Assembly (NCBI GenBank): GCA_030432235.1
Contig: JAUIHT010000006.1
Location: forward strand, 248,001 to 312,000
Source: Verrucomicrobiia bacterium
Lineage (GTDB): Bacteria > Verrucomicrobiota > Verrucomicrobiia > Opitutales > Cerasicoccaceae
DNA: 64,000 nucleotides
Direction: 5' to 3'
The notes beneath the pieces were generated by a model, which was not told where the DNA came from, ran no database searches, and saw only the letters and a list, made by a program, of their open reading frames with translations. This document shows positions 51,606 to 60,219 of the stretch, piece by piece. A program made the position numbers and the translations under genes. Within the stretch, counting starts at the first letter, position 1. Every line of letters starts with the position of its first letter.

Positions 51606-51767
51606 TGGTCGGGCTGCAGGGATTCGAACCCTATTTATATGTTCACCTCATTTCATCTGGCTACGCTTCGTGTTGCTTAACAGCATCTTGCGGAAATACA
51701 GCGAGGAAAGAATATGCAGTTAAATGCAGCAAAATAACTCCAGTATGGCAAATCATTGGCAAATTCC
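51606..51767 (-). repeat. tRNA 3'-end module B (att-like direct repeat)
   Basis: On the minus strand the end reads AGGGTTCGAATCCCTGCAG then CCCGACCA: T-arm with intact 5-bp stem, acceptor 3' strand, discriminator A and CCA (51606-51632). The remaining tRNA is absent. The same blocks as in module A follow at identical offsets: ATGTTCA.CT.ATTTCAT at +33 and ATGGCAAAT.(2).TGGCAAAT at +139 (51745-51767). In both copies a frame on the minus strand reads FA(N/K).LPY at the boxes and stops 28 codons later, which hints at the shared end of a lost coding sequence. The gap 51513-52001 holds only this module and the next remnant. Confidence 0.72.
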
Positions 51768-51976
51768 ATTGTGCCCAATCCAGTTTCCTTCTCCTTCTTA
51801 GACAAGCTGCGGCGATGCTTGCCGTTCAAAAGTAGCCTATTGCATGTGGCATCAATCTGCTCATTGAGAATCTCGTTCTCCCCAAGCAGATAATCGATGA
51901 CTTGTTGCTGTTTTCGCCTCCCAAAGTGGCCAAAATAAAATGAACTTGCGTCTTCAATGCCCGTTTTTCTAGACAT
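51677..51976 (-). pseudogene. Transposase N-terminal remnant fused to module B
   Basis: A 99-codon frame whose part FGRRKQQQVIDYLLGENEILNEQID...KHRRSLSKKEKETG resembles the N-terminus of rve/IS481-type transposases ('RKQ..VIEYL.EEN..LREQ....LRLTDEQRRRLA'). It then runs into the FANDLPYW reading of module B and stops; the catalytic DDE part is missing. In module A the corresponding fragment lies on the other side of the tRNA tail, so the two copies are arranged differently. Not a functional gene. Confidence 0.5.
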
Positions 51977-52001
51977 CTGTAAACAGCTGTCATCAGCTTA
52001 C

Positions 52002-53129
52002 TCATCGAACTTCTCCTAAGTTTGACCCCTCTAGGACTGATAAGGTTTTTCCGGGATCAAAGACAGTTTCAAACTGAATACTCACAGGAATCGCATCTGG
52101 AAAAGCGAGTCGTCGTTCGATCAATTCTGGGATAACCCGTCCAATAGTTTCAACTGGAATAGTAACGGAGGCCAAAGGCAAATCTGCTTTTAGCAATTCT
52201 TCCCCGCCCCCATAAGAAACTAAACTCATCTCTTCTGGTACCTTGATCCCATTTCTTTGGAGCTGTCGCAAAACTTCTATGGCGACTGGATCGCTTGCGG
52301 CCACGATTGTGGTGACAGGTGGATCAAGCTTCAGGATTCGTTCTATGCCTTCAGCGACTGTCTGCGCCAAGTCCTTTTTTCGCCAATCGCGTTCCACGAC
52401 AATCAGATGGGAATTGATTCCGGGTGGCGAAAAACTGCAGAGGTGCTCCCATGAGGCAAGTCGGGCGCCATGGGAAGTTGTATTTGCCAAGTGGTCTGTT
52501 ATCCCCAACTCTTCTCCTGAGGAAAAGACAACTTGATGGGGTGCATAGCTATCAAGAACGCCTAGCCACGCTATAGAGCGATGTCCATGTTCATAGACTT
52601 CTCTGAGGACATCTGCAGTGGAACGAAACTCATTCGAGTAAACGCAATCGACTCCAGCCTGCCAATCAAACTCCACGGCATAGACAACTGGTCCAATCTC
52701 TTGTAAACGGTGAATCCATGTCCGAGGCAACGGCTGACGGAGAACTAATCCTTGATAGCCATGTTTTTTCCATGTCCGAACCAAGTCGTCGACAGTATCA
52801 AAATGGCCCATTAGCACACAGCCATTGGAGGCCCTAAGCCGTTGATCAAGACCGGAAAACAACCGATTTAAAAACAATGAGCCGGATACGTCATAAATAT
52901 GACTCCCCACTGAAGGTGCTAGCAACTGAAGAGAATGGTCTGCCTTCCCTCGTTTAACTGGTGGCGGAATGATCACGTAATCGACAGACTGGTAGCCCAA
53001 TCGCGTTGCGGTCCCCCAAATCCGGCGGCGCGTTTCCTGTCCAATTCGCCCCACACCACGCAAGGCACGGGAAACGGTGATGGGGCTAACACCCGCTTCT
53101 TCTGCTATATCCTTGAGAGTAACCGACAT
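52002..53129 (-). CDS. LacI family transcriptional regulator
   Basis: 375 aa. HTH at 3-24 (VTLKDIAEEAGVSPITVSRAL) with hinge TRRRIWGTATRLGYQ; the sensor part reads HGYQGLVLRQPLP, GHRSIAWLGVLDSYAP, TTIVAASDPVAIEVLRQLQRNGIKVPEEMSLVSYGG and ends PVSIQFETVFDPGKTLSVLE. A conventional sugar-responsive repressor. It is placed downstream of the minus-strand sulfatase/symporter block and probably controls it. No copy of the GGGAC palindrome is present near it, so it is not the best candidate for that regulon. Confidence 0.92.
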   Translation of the reverse strand: MSVTLKDIAEEAGVSPITVSRALRGVGRIGQETRRRIWGTATRLGYQSVDYVIIPPPVKRGKADHSLQLLAPSVGSHIYDVSGSLFLNRLFSGLDQRLRASNGCVLMGHFDTVDDLVRTWKKHGYQGLVLRQPLPRTWIHRLQEIGPVVYAVEFDWQAGVDCVYSNEFRSTADVLREVYEHGHRSIAWLGVLDSYAPHQVVFSSGEELGITDHLANTTSHGARLASWEHLCSFSPPGINSHLIVVERDWRKKDLAQTVAEGIERILKLDPPVTTIVAASDPVAIEVLRQLQRNGIKVPEEMSLVSYGGGEELLKADLPLASVTIPVETIGRVIPELIERRLAFPDAIPVSIQFETVFDPGKTLSVLEGSNLGEVR

Positions 53130-53410
53130 AAGACCTTAACTACCAAATAAACTAATATCCAAGATAACGATATAACTACACACTCGATCCTAAAATGGGC
53201 TTAGCAATTTTGACTGCAAGTTTTTTCACAATTCAAGAGATAAAGTTTCTCTAGTGTGCTTTCATTGAATAGGCTCTGCATAGCGGGTATGCAATACAGG
53301 CAGCAAGTCACATGACCTGTTTTCCATTTAAAGACGGGCGTTTACGTCTTAGGGAAATACCCCTTTCGATAGGCTATCGTTTCGTCAAAGGCAGGTGATT
53401 TACTCCAATT

Positions 53411-54748
53411 TCAGAGGCTATCATGAGTTCTTTTCTGCCACTCCTTCAGACAGTATAGCAAGTGCTCTGAAATAGGTGCGTAATTCGTATCCGCCGCCAG
53501 ATCCTGCAGTTCATCCGGATCCTCTTGAAGATCGAAGAGTTGAAGCCGTTCCCTGTCGCCTACGATATAGCGAATAAGCTTCCAACGTCCGTCGAAGACG
53601 GATCGTTGACACTGTGCATAGGCGGAGTAGAAGACATCGCGAGCAGATTGCACTTGTCCCTTCAAAATAGGAACAAAACTGCGACTTTCCACGTTCTGTG
53701 GAACATCGATACCTGCCAATTCGCAGAGCGAGGCATAAAGGTCGAGGGAGTAAATGCGATGGGAACTAGAAAATCCCTTCGTTACTCCAGGGCCTCTGAG
53801 AATCAGGGGGACTCGCACGCTGTGTTCGTAAAGGTTCTGCTTACCCAGTAATCCATGGCTACCCATGGCTAGTCCGTGGTCGGAAACATACACAATGAGC
53901 GTGTTATCCTCATGGCCAGTTTCCCGCAAGCAGTCGAAGACGCGTCCAAGGCAGGCGTCGTGATGGCTGATCATCCCATAGTAGTCGGCCAATTCTTTCC
54001 GTATCCGGCCTGGATCACGTGGTCTGGGGGCAAGTTTTTCATCGCGAATATCCAATTCGCCGTTGTCAAAGGGATGCTCCGGGGAGAAATTAGCAGGCAG
54101 CGAGACGGTGACGGGTTCGTAAAGCGTGTCATAAGGTTTTGGCGGCGTACGCGGATCATGTGGTGAGGTCAAGGCCAGCCAGAGAAAGAAAGGTCGATCA
54201 TCTTCACGGGAACGAATATACTTGATAGCCGTGTCACAGAACACCTCGCTGGAGAAACCATCTGTGGTTTTCGGGGTCGCACCTTCAGCGAGTTCTTCCA
54301 AATCCTGAACAGGCACCGCCGTGTGCTCACACATCCCTCCGTGAAAAATGCTTTTGCCCGATTCGAAGGAACGTACAGCCGACGGGACATCATTATGCCA
54401 CTTGCCGGTGAGAAAGGTCTCATATCCTTGATCCCGAAATAACTGCGGGAGAGTTGGGCACTCCTTGCTGATAGGAACATCGTGGTTTGGCCTGGGTTTG
54501 CAATGCGCATAGGCATCTGCCTCAAATAAGCCCTGTCCGGTCAGAATACAAGCCCGTGAGGGAGCGCATACTGCGGGGATGAGGCTCCCCATGATGCGCG
54601 TATTGGTAAACAAGGCACCTCCTGCAATCAGGTTATCGAGGCATGGCGTCTGAACATCGGGATGACCCAATGCTCCGATGGCGTCCGCACGATGATCGTC
54701 AACAATGACGAAAAAAACGTTAGGTTTTTTTTTAAGCTTCATAGTCAT
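53411..54748 (-). CDS. Type I (formylglycine) sulfatase, no signal peptide (2)
   Basis: 445 aa. VFFVIVDDHRADAIG with the metal-binding Asp pair, formylglycine site Cys61 in CAPSRACILTG (canonical C-x-P-S-R), LTGKWHND, ALTSPHDPRTPP, VYVSDHGLAMGSHGLLGKQNLYEHSVRVPLI, and the end LFDLQEDPDELQDLA. Close in plan to choline-sulfatase/N-sulfoglucosamine sulfohydrolase-like enzymes. The N-terminus (MTMKLKKKPN) is charged and not a signal peptide, so cytoplasmic. A sulfated sugar imported by the symporter encoded upstream is the likely substrate. Confidence 0.92.
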   Translation of the reverse strand: MTMKLKKKPNVFFVIVDDHRADAIGALGHPDVQTPCLDNLIAGGALFTNTRIMGSLIPAVCAPSRACILTGQGLFEADAYAHCKPRPNHDVPISKECPTLPQLFRDQGYETFLTGKWHNDVPSAVRSFESGKSIFHGGMCEHTAVPVQDLEELAEGATPKTTDGFSSEVFCDTAIKYIRSREDDRPFFLWLALTSPHDPRTPPKPYDTLYEPVTVSLPANFSPEHPFDNGELDIRDEKLAPRPRDPGRIRKELADYYGMISHHDACLGRVFDCLRETGHEDNTLIVYVSDHGLAMGSHGLLGKQNLYEHSVRVPLILRGPGVTKGFSSSHRIYSLDLYASLCELAGIDVPQNVESRSFVPILKGQVQSARDVFYSAYAQCQRSVFDGRWKLIRYIVGDRERLQLFDLQEDPDELQDLAADTNYAPISEHLLYCLKEWQKRTHDSL

Positions 54749-54869
54749 ATAAACAAAGTATCCATCGTTCGAATCATTTGCGGCTTATGAAGGAGTATTT
54801 CGTTACGGGGGGATAATGAGAGCAATGGATTCGATTTTAATTTAGTATGTGCGTTAAAAAAGTTGCACG

Positions 54870-56927
54870 CTACTTTCCCTCAGTATCCTGGTTTTGACTC
54901 TGAACCTCATCAGACCAGTTACGATGCCCGTGGACCGTGCCGTCATCGCGCTCATTGCTCTTCGCGTATGTCAACAGCTTGAGCATTTCTTTCAGGTCGA
55001 TGATGCCGCCCCAGATGAACCAGACAGTGACCACGACGGAAAGAAGGACCAACGCTATCGTCTGGAATATCCACCAATTCAGCCAAAAGATGTCTCCGGG
55101 AGGCGCCACCAGGGTGGCGTATCCGGATACGGCCAGTACTATCCCGCCAAAAAAGAGAACCCATGCCAGACGTGTCAGGTAAATCACCTTGTCCCCAATG
55201 GTAAACTCTTTGCCGATGGCGAGTATTTTCCAAAGCCACCAGCGCGTTTCCGGTGTTTCAGCTTTCGCATTTTCCGCATAGCGACCGCGGTGAAGCATGC
55301 AATCCATTTTGAAGTCCGGGTCAGGCTTCGTGCATAAGGAAACGGCCACATAGGCAAAGACGGCACACAAGGCGGTCACCAGGGTCATCTCAACACCGTC
55401 CAGTGGGAAATTGTTCGGGAGCTTCTGTATCCAGACAATGTGCGCATAGGTATCTTGAAAGCCGGGGATCAGACGAGGCCACAGGACATTTCGGACCAGA
55501 ACCCCTAGCAGGGCCAGAATGGAGCCGATGCCCATGGCCGACCATGCTCCAGCTGTAGTGCCTCGTTTCCAGTACAAGCCACCGATGACAACTGCGCCGG
55601 CCCAGCTCATATAAACCGCCCCGGTGATCTGCCAGTACATCCGCACATAATCCACTACCGGAAAAAACAGGCTGAAGAGAAAGGCAAAGATGGCGGTCCC
55701 AATCACCGACCACCGGATCCAGCTAATGCGCTGTTCCGGGCTCAGGGGTTTCTTCTTAAAAGGAGCAACGACATCCTGAATAAAGATACTGCCGTAGGTC
55801 AGCAGCAGAGTGTCGTCGGTGGAGAGGGCCGCGACCAGAATAACAGTACACATCAGTCCGGTCAGCCCAATAGGCAGAAGTTGACTGAGGGCAGCGGGTA
55901 CGAGCATCTGCGAGGTCTGATACTGATCACCATCGACCAGCGTACTTTGACTGACCGACTCCGCGAACCCGGGATACTGCTCCGGGCTGTGCATGACGGC
56001 ATAGATCGCTATAGGTATCAACAAGTAGGCAAAAAAGGTAATCTGTGCGCGCCATCCGCCGAGAATCGTCGCCATTCTGGATTCGTGTGGGCTTTTGGCC
56101 GAACTATTGGTGCCCTGGCTGGTCCCCTGCCACAGCTTATGTTGATAGACCAGCAGCAGCCACGTAATCATGAAAAAGGAAAGGTCGAAGCCCTTGACCT
56201 GCGTCTGATCAAATGGATTCAGCATGGACTGCCCCGGCGGCGCCTCCAGCAGCGTATCAACGATCTGGCTGACACCGACTTTCCAGAACAGGAAAAAGCC
56301 GATAATCAAGAAAGTTATGTTGATGAGGGAGCCTTGTATGAAGTCCGTCACCAGAATCACCAGTTGGCCGCCTAGGTAGGTAAAGACGATGGCGAAGCTA
56401 AGCATGCCGATCATCACCAACGCCAAGGTCAGGTTCAACTGCCATCCGTATATACTGATGGTGTGTACTGGCAGACCGAAAAAATAGATGACAAAGCGGG
56501 CGGTTACTCCGGGGAAAATACCGTAATTCAGAATGCTGGACAGCCAGATAAGCCCGCCGGATGCTACTCGAAACCGGCGACTGTAGCGCAGTTCGAAAAA
56601 CTGGGCCAGGGTCAGCGCTTTGGTTTGTCGCAAGCGGTAGACAATCCATCCAGTAAGCCCCAGAATAGCGACCGTGGCCAGTTGCAGATTCGTCCACCAA
56701 AGTCCAGGAAAACCAGAATGGTAAAATTGTTCGTAAAAGGCAACCATAGTAATGGCTCCAACTCCCGCCGCGCCGTCACCAATGGTCAACAGGTAGCGAC
56801 CGGCGCAACGTCCACCCGCCATATAGTCAACCACACTCCTCGAGTAGCGCTTGAGGTAGACGGCGCAGGCTGTCAACCCAAGCAGGAAGCCGGCGACGAT
56901 GGTCCAGTCCAACCAATGAAGATTCAT
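54870..56927 (-). CDS. Sodium:solute symporter (SSS family), long form
   Basis: 685 aa with about 14-15 hydrophobic segments. SSS traits: VVDYMAGGRCAGRYLLTIGDGAAGVGAITMV, FTYLGGQLVILVTDFIQGSLINI (the FGG..AV.TD.IQ equivalent) and VAALSTDDTLLLTYGSIFIQDVV (usual 'AALMSTaDS.l...'). The C-terminal 150 residues carry extra helices and a hydrophilic tail (SNERDDGTVHGH...). This long form is common in planctomycetes and verrucomicrobia beside sulfatases and glycoside hydrolases. It probably imports the sugar released by the GH123-like enzyme; its start is 8 bp from the stop of the GPFPN protein gene. Confidence 0.88.
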   Translation of the reverse strand: MNLHWLDWTIVAGFLLGLTACAVYLKRYSRSVVDYMAGGRCAGRYLLTIGDGAAGVGAITMVAFYEQFYHSGFPGLWWTNLQLATVAILGLTGWIVYRLRQTKALTLAQFFELRYSRRFRVASGGLIWLSSILNYGIFPGVTARFVIYFFGLPVHTISIYGWQLNLTLALVMIGMLSFAIVFTYLGGQLVILVTDFIQGSLINITFLIIGFFLFWKVGVSQIVDTLLEAPPGQSMLNPFDQTQVKGFDLSFFMITWLLLVYQHKLWQGTSQGTNSSAKSPHESRMATILGGWRAQITFFAYLLIPIAIYAVMHSPEQYPGFAESVSQSTLVDGDQYQTSQMLVPAALSQLLPIGLTGLMCTVILVAALSTDDTLLLTYGSIFIQDVVAPFKKKPLSPEQRISWIRWSVIGTAIFAFLFSLFFPVVDYVRMYWQITGAVYMSWAGAVVIGGLYWKRGTTAGAWSAMGIGSILALLGVLVRNVLWPRLIPGFQDTYAHIVWIQKLPNNFPLDGVEMTLVTALCAVFAYVAVSLCTKPDPDFKMDCMLHRGRYAENAKAETPETRWWLWKILAIGKEFTIGDKVIYLTRLAWVLFFGGIVLAVSGYATLVAPPGDIFWLNWWIFQTIALVLLSVVVTVWFIWGGIIDLKEMLKLLTYAKSNERDDGTVHGHRNWSDEVQSQNQDTEGK

Positions 56928-56935
56928 GGGATATG

Positions 56936-57661
56936 TTAATCGCTATCGTTCAATCCAACTGGGACTAATTCCGAAGCGATCTCCGGCAGGCATACGGACA
57001 CGGAATTTGTCAGCGGCCTGCCGTCCAAATCCGTGACGCGGACCATGAACTGATAGCCACTTTCCCCGAGAGCGTACACCTGGGAGATGAGTGAACCTGA
57101 CTTAACCAGAAGGCTGTTTTTACCTTTTTTGAGAGTGACCTGAATCGACTCCTGATCGATGTCCATATCCCGTTCTCCCCGGGACTCGCCGATCTGCTTG
57201 CCGTTGAGCCATGCCTTGTATTCGTCGTCGTTGCTGATGTAGAGCAACGCCTCCTGCTCGACAGAAGAGTCCAGATAAACAAAGCCGTAAAGGACCAGGT
57301 AATCGCTCGAGCCCAAATTGAGTCTATCCATAATGGCAGTCCCCACATCCACTTGATAGACAAACAACCGGTTCTCATCGCTCAGTATCTGCGTGAACCA
57401 TTTCGCCGTCACTTTCGCATCGGGGATTTGCGCAATCGAGACTTCGTAGCTTTTTGAGAACTCGGGCTCCGTTGAGCTCTCACCGCCGGCGTTGGCAAGA
57501 TAATCTTTGTCCATGCCCGCGCCGTTTTCGTTGGGAAATGGTCCGCAAAGCAGCCAATCGCCAGCGTAGCCCTCGTGATTGAGTGGGTATTCGCTAACGT
57601 TTTTCGCGGAGGCGATCATGGCTCCCGCGCATAAACAAGTGGTGACGAGAATGTGTCGCAT
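56936..57661 (-). CDS. Secreted 'GPFPN' domain protein (copy 1)
   Basis: 241 aa from the ATG at 57661, which has GGAG at a good distance and starts a signal peptide (MRHILVTTCLCAGAMIASA); the longer frame overlaps the upstream gene. The mature part begins NVSEYPLNHEGYAGDWLLCGPFPNENGAG; a later block ALLYISNDDEYKAWLNGKQIGES is typical of PA14/galactose-binding-like sandwich domains appended to glycoside hydrolases. No catalytic site is visible. A paralogue lies on the other side of the GH123-like gene (60220). Probably a free-standing carbohydrate-binding protein. Confidence 0.78.
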   Translation of the reverse strand: MRHILVTTCLCAGAMIASAKNVSEYPLNHEGYAGDWLLCGPFPNENGAGMDKDYLANAGGESSTEPEFSKSYEVSIAQIPDAKVTAKWFTQILSDENRLFVYQVDVGTAIMDRLNLGSSDYLVLYGFVYLDSSVEQEALLYISNDDEYKAWLNGKQIGESRGERDMDIDQESIQVTLKKGKNSLLVKSGSLISQVYALGESGYQFMVRVTDLDGRPLTNSVSVCLPEIASELVPVGLNDSD

Positions 57662-57665
57662 CTGA

Positions 57666-60200
57666 TTACTCTCCAAGTTGCTGAATATACCAAGCGACTT
57701 TTTCGCGGCCCTCGTAAATAACATTGGGATCTTCCTCATAGTCCGATTCCTCAAAAATGACCCGAGGCGAAGTGTAAGCCCCGGTACGCGTGAAGTTGTA
57801 AACCGGCACCAGCGTATCGGAGAGATTATCGAGGTAGACCCGGGCTTCTTCCGCCAGAGCCCTTTGCTCCGCCGGGGCCGTCTCCGACGCCAGGGTCGCT
57901 TCGATTCTGTCGTTGAGCAGCTTGAAGTATTCATAGTCCTCATAACCATCGAGGACCATTTCCCATCGGATGCTCTCAACGAATCCATCCATTGTTTCAT
58001 TTATGTAGATGAGTTGCCCGTTGCCCCACATCTGGCGTCCCAGAAATACCCAGCCGGGCACATCCCATCCCTGCGCGTTGAATGAGCGGTCCATCCGGGT
58101 GTCGTAGTATTGCCCCTCTATCTGCTTGTTCCACATGATCCAGCCGTTGGCGCGCACGCGCATGGCATCGGAGTCGATGAAGTCGGAGCGGTTCCAGTAG
58201 AACCAAATTTCGTCCCCGGCGGCGCGACGTGCGTCGAGTGCCTCCGTGTCGAAAGCGTTTTCACGCCAGATCGAAATCTTGTCGTACAGCTTGTCGATTT
58301 CGGGCGGGCCGACGATGATTGCCATGTTGACGGAGACATTCAGGTCCGGACGAACCTCGTGGACCAAATCGCAGTAGTTCGCGATGATATCGTAGCGTCG
58401 GGGGACATCGGTCACGGCCGGTTCGTTCATCGAAAACAGGTGGTTAAATTCATCCAGCCAGCCGAGTTCCTCCAAGTATTCACTCATTTGGACGATGTAC
58501 TGCTGGAAGGCACTTTTAAATTCCGGGGTAAACGTCACTCCGTCGTCCTCGTACATAGGAACGCCAAGAAAGGTGACTTTTTTCCGCCTCTCGTGGTCAT
58601 ACTCCAAAAAGTGATGCACCGGAGAGACATAGGGGAAAAAAAAGTTGTTCACGCCCTTTTCCTCTATCAGCCAGCGCGCATTTTGCTCCCAGAGCTTACT
58701 GCCTTCCCGGTCAACCGTCACTTTTCCGTCGCGGAGTTCCACCTTCGGATAAGGCCAGACGGCGCTCGGCGAGCCACGATGGCGAATCAACGCATTGTAG
58801 TAACCCTTCACTACTTCTTCGTCCACGTGAGACGAGCCATAGTGCGGAAGAAAAGTATAGCTGACTTTGATGCTCGGCGATTCAGGAATCTCGAAGTCGT
58901 AGACGGTAGCTGTGATGTCGATGGTTCGCGCTTCCATGTCGTCCGCCGCAAGCGTCATCGTACCGTGATAAACTCCGGGCGGCGTTCCGAGCGGCGCCGT
59001 CAGTGATATCCAGATCGGGTAATTGATCGGATGCTCCGCGGTAAAGGTTTCCAACGGAAGCAGCGGATCCGGCCAGTACCCCTGCTTTCCGATCAAGACC
59101 CATTTCGAGTTAATCCGCGTCACCGTCGGAACCGGCATGACTTTGATATAGCCTACGGGATTGACCCGGTAGTTATCAGAGCCGATCGTCGCACCGTCAT
59201 CCGCGGTCAAATCACTGAACGACCAAGAGATGTTTTTCAGCGGAACCTCCTTCGGGCGAAGAATGAGCTGCGTAGATTCCTGTTCGTTTGCCGCCAGGGA
59301 GAAATCCAGCTCCAGGGCCGTTGTTGCTCCGACGGGGACATCTTCGCGGAAAATCTTGATTCCTGATTTTTGAGTCCAAATCGTGACCTGCTCGTCATCG
59401 AAGAACACGGGCGCATCGACCTCGCCACCGATTTGCGGCGTTTCGACATCCCAGCCGTTCAGCTTTTCCTCAATCCTTCTTGTGATGCCCACATTTTTAG
59501 GTATGTCGATTTTAGTGCCTATCATACTGCCGGAAAAACTGTCCGGTGTCCCGTCGGGCGCGAAGGCCCCCTCGGTGCAAATGGACACCTGCTTGAAGAC
59601 TCCACGGGAGTCTTGCCTGGGCAAGCCGGCCCCCACCGTGACCGTTCGGTAGCTATTATCGTTAAAAAGGTCGTAGACCGGCAACTCGTGACGACCTCCC
59701 AGATACATTCCCGGTCCGTTGATGACCATCTTGCCGTCCACATAGACCCGGAAATTATCGTCTTTTGCCGTCAGGCGATAGGTGTGGAATTTTCCGTCGT
59801 TGGGAACAGGAGCCTTCAGTAGAGCCTGTCTTGCCATCACGGACCCCGGACGGATCAACAAATTTTCCGCGCTATGATCATCGATCAGAAAGACGCTAAG
59901 CCCCGGCCAGGCATAGAAGTGCCCGGACGATTTCTCCGGCTTGGCCACCACCTCGACGGTAACCCCGTCGCGGTTGTACATCTGCAGGGGTATTCGAAAA
60001 GCAACGGTCTTTCTGTCCCCGGCTTGAACTTTGACGGCATCCCCGTCCGTTAGCTCGACATTTTCCTTATCGCCCACCAACACGACCGGGGAAACCTGCT
60101 CAAAGAGATCTTTTCCCGTAAACTGAGCGGTCCATTCAAAAGCACTTACCGGCAACGCAGAGGCACCGGCTAGCAGGGTAACAAGCATCCATTTCATCAT
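57666..60200 (-). CDS. Secreted GH123/DUF4091-like glycoside hydrolase
   Basis: 844 aa from the ATG-ATG at 60200, preceded by AAGGA; the frame is open another 35 codons upstream without value. Signal peptide MMKWMLVTLLAGASALPVSA. An N-terminal concanavalin-like domain (about 30-215, HTYRLTAKDDNFRVYVDGKMVINGP) and a beta-sandwich domain precede a barrel with LFSMNEPAVTDVPRRYD (carboxylate candidates), DEIWFYWNRSDFI and GWDVPGWVFLGRQMWGNG. The end ESIRWEMVLDGYEDYEYFKLLNDRI is the hallmark closing element of DUF4091/GH123-like enzymes. GH123 proper is beta-N-acetylgalactosaminidase acting by substrate assistance; transfer of that specificity here is a guess. Confidence 0.78.
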   Translation of the reverse strand: MMKWMLVTLLAGASALPVSAFEWTAQFTGKDLFEQVSPVVLVGDKENVELTDGDAVKVQAGDRKTVAFRIPLQMYNRDGVTVEVVAKPEKSSGHFYAWPGLSVFLIDDHSAENLLIRPGSVMARQALLKAPVPNDGKFHTYRLTAKDDNFRVYVDGKMVINGPGMYLGGRHELPVYDLFNDNSYRTVTVGAGLPRQDSRGVFKQVSICTEGAFAPDGTPDSFSGSMIGTKIDIPKNVGITRRIEEKLNGWDVETPQIGGEVDAPVFFDDEQVTIWTQKSGIKIFREDVPVGATTALELDFSLAANEQESTQLILRPKEVPLKNISWSFSDLTADDGATIGSDNYRVNPVGYIKVMPVPTVTRINSKWVLIGKQGYWPDPLLPLETFTAEHPINYPIWISLTAPLGTPPGVYHGTMTLAADDMEARTIDITATVYDFEIPESPSIKVSYTFLPHYGSSHVDEEVVKGYYNALIRHRGSPSAVWPYPKVELRDGKVTVDREGSKLWEQNARWLIEEKGVNNFFFPYVSPVHHFLEYDHERRKKVTFLGVPMYEDDGVTFTPEFKSAFQQYIVQMSEYLEELGWLDEFNHLFSMNEPAVTDVPRRYDIIANYCDLVHEVRPDLNVSVNMAIIVGPPEIDKLYDKISIWRENAFDTEALDARRAAGDEIWFYWNRSDFIDSDAMRVRANGWIMWNKQIEGQYYDTRMDRSFNAQGWDVPGWVFLGRQMWGNGQLIYINETMDGFVESIRWEMVLDGYEDYEYFKLLNDRIEATLASETAPAEQRALAEEARVYLDNLSDTLVPVYNFTRTGAYTSPRVIFEESDYEEDPNVIYEGREKVAWYIQQLGE

Positions 60201-60219
60201 ATTCCTTTCAATAATTTCG

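Noticed and set aside
58110-59006. 298-codon frame opposite the GH123-like gene
   Set aside because: No motif, and it lies wholly inside a well-supported gene.
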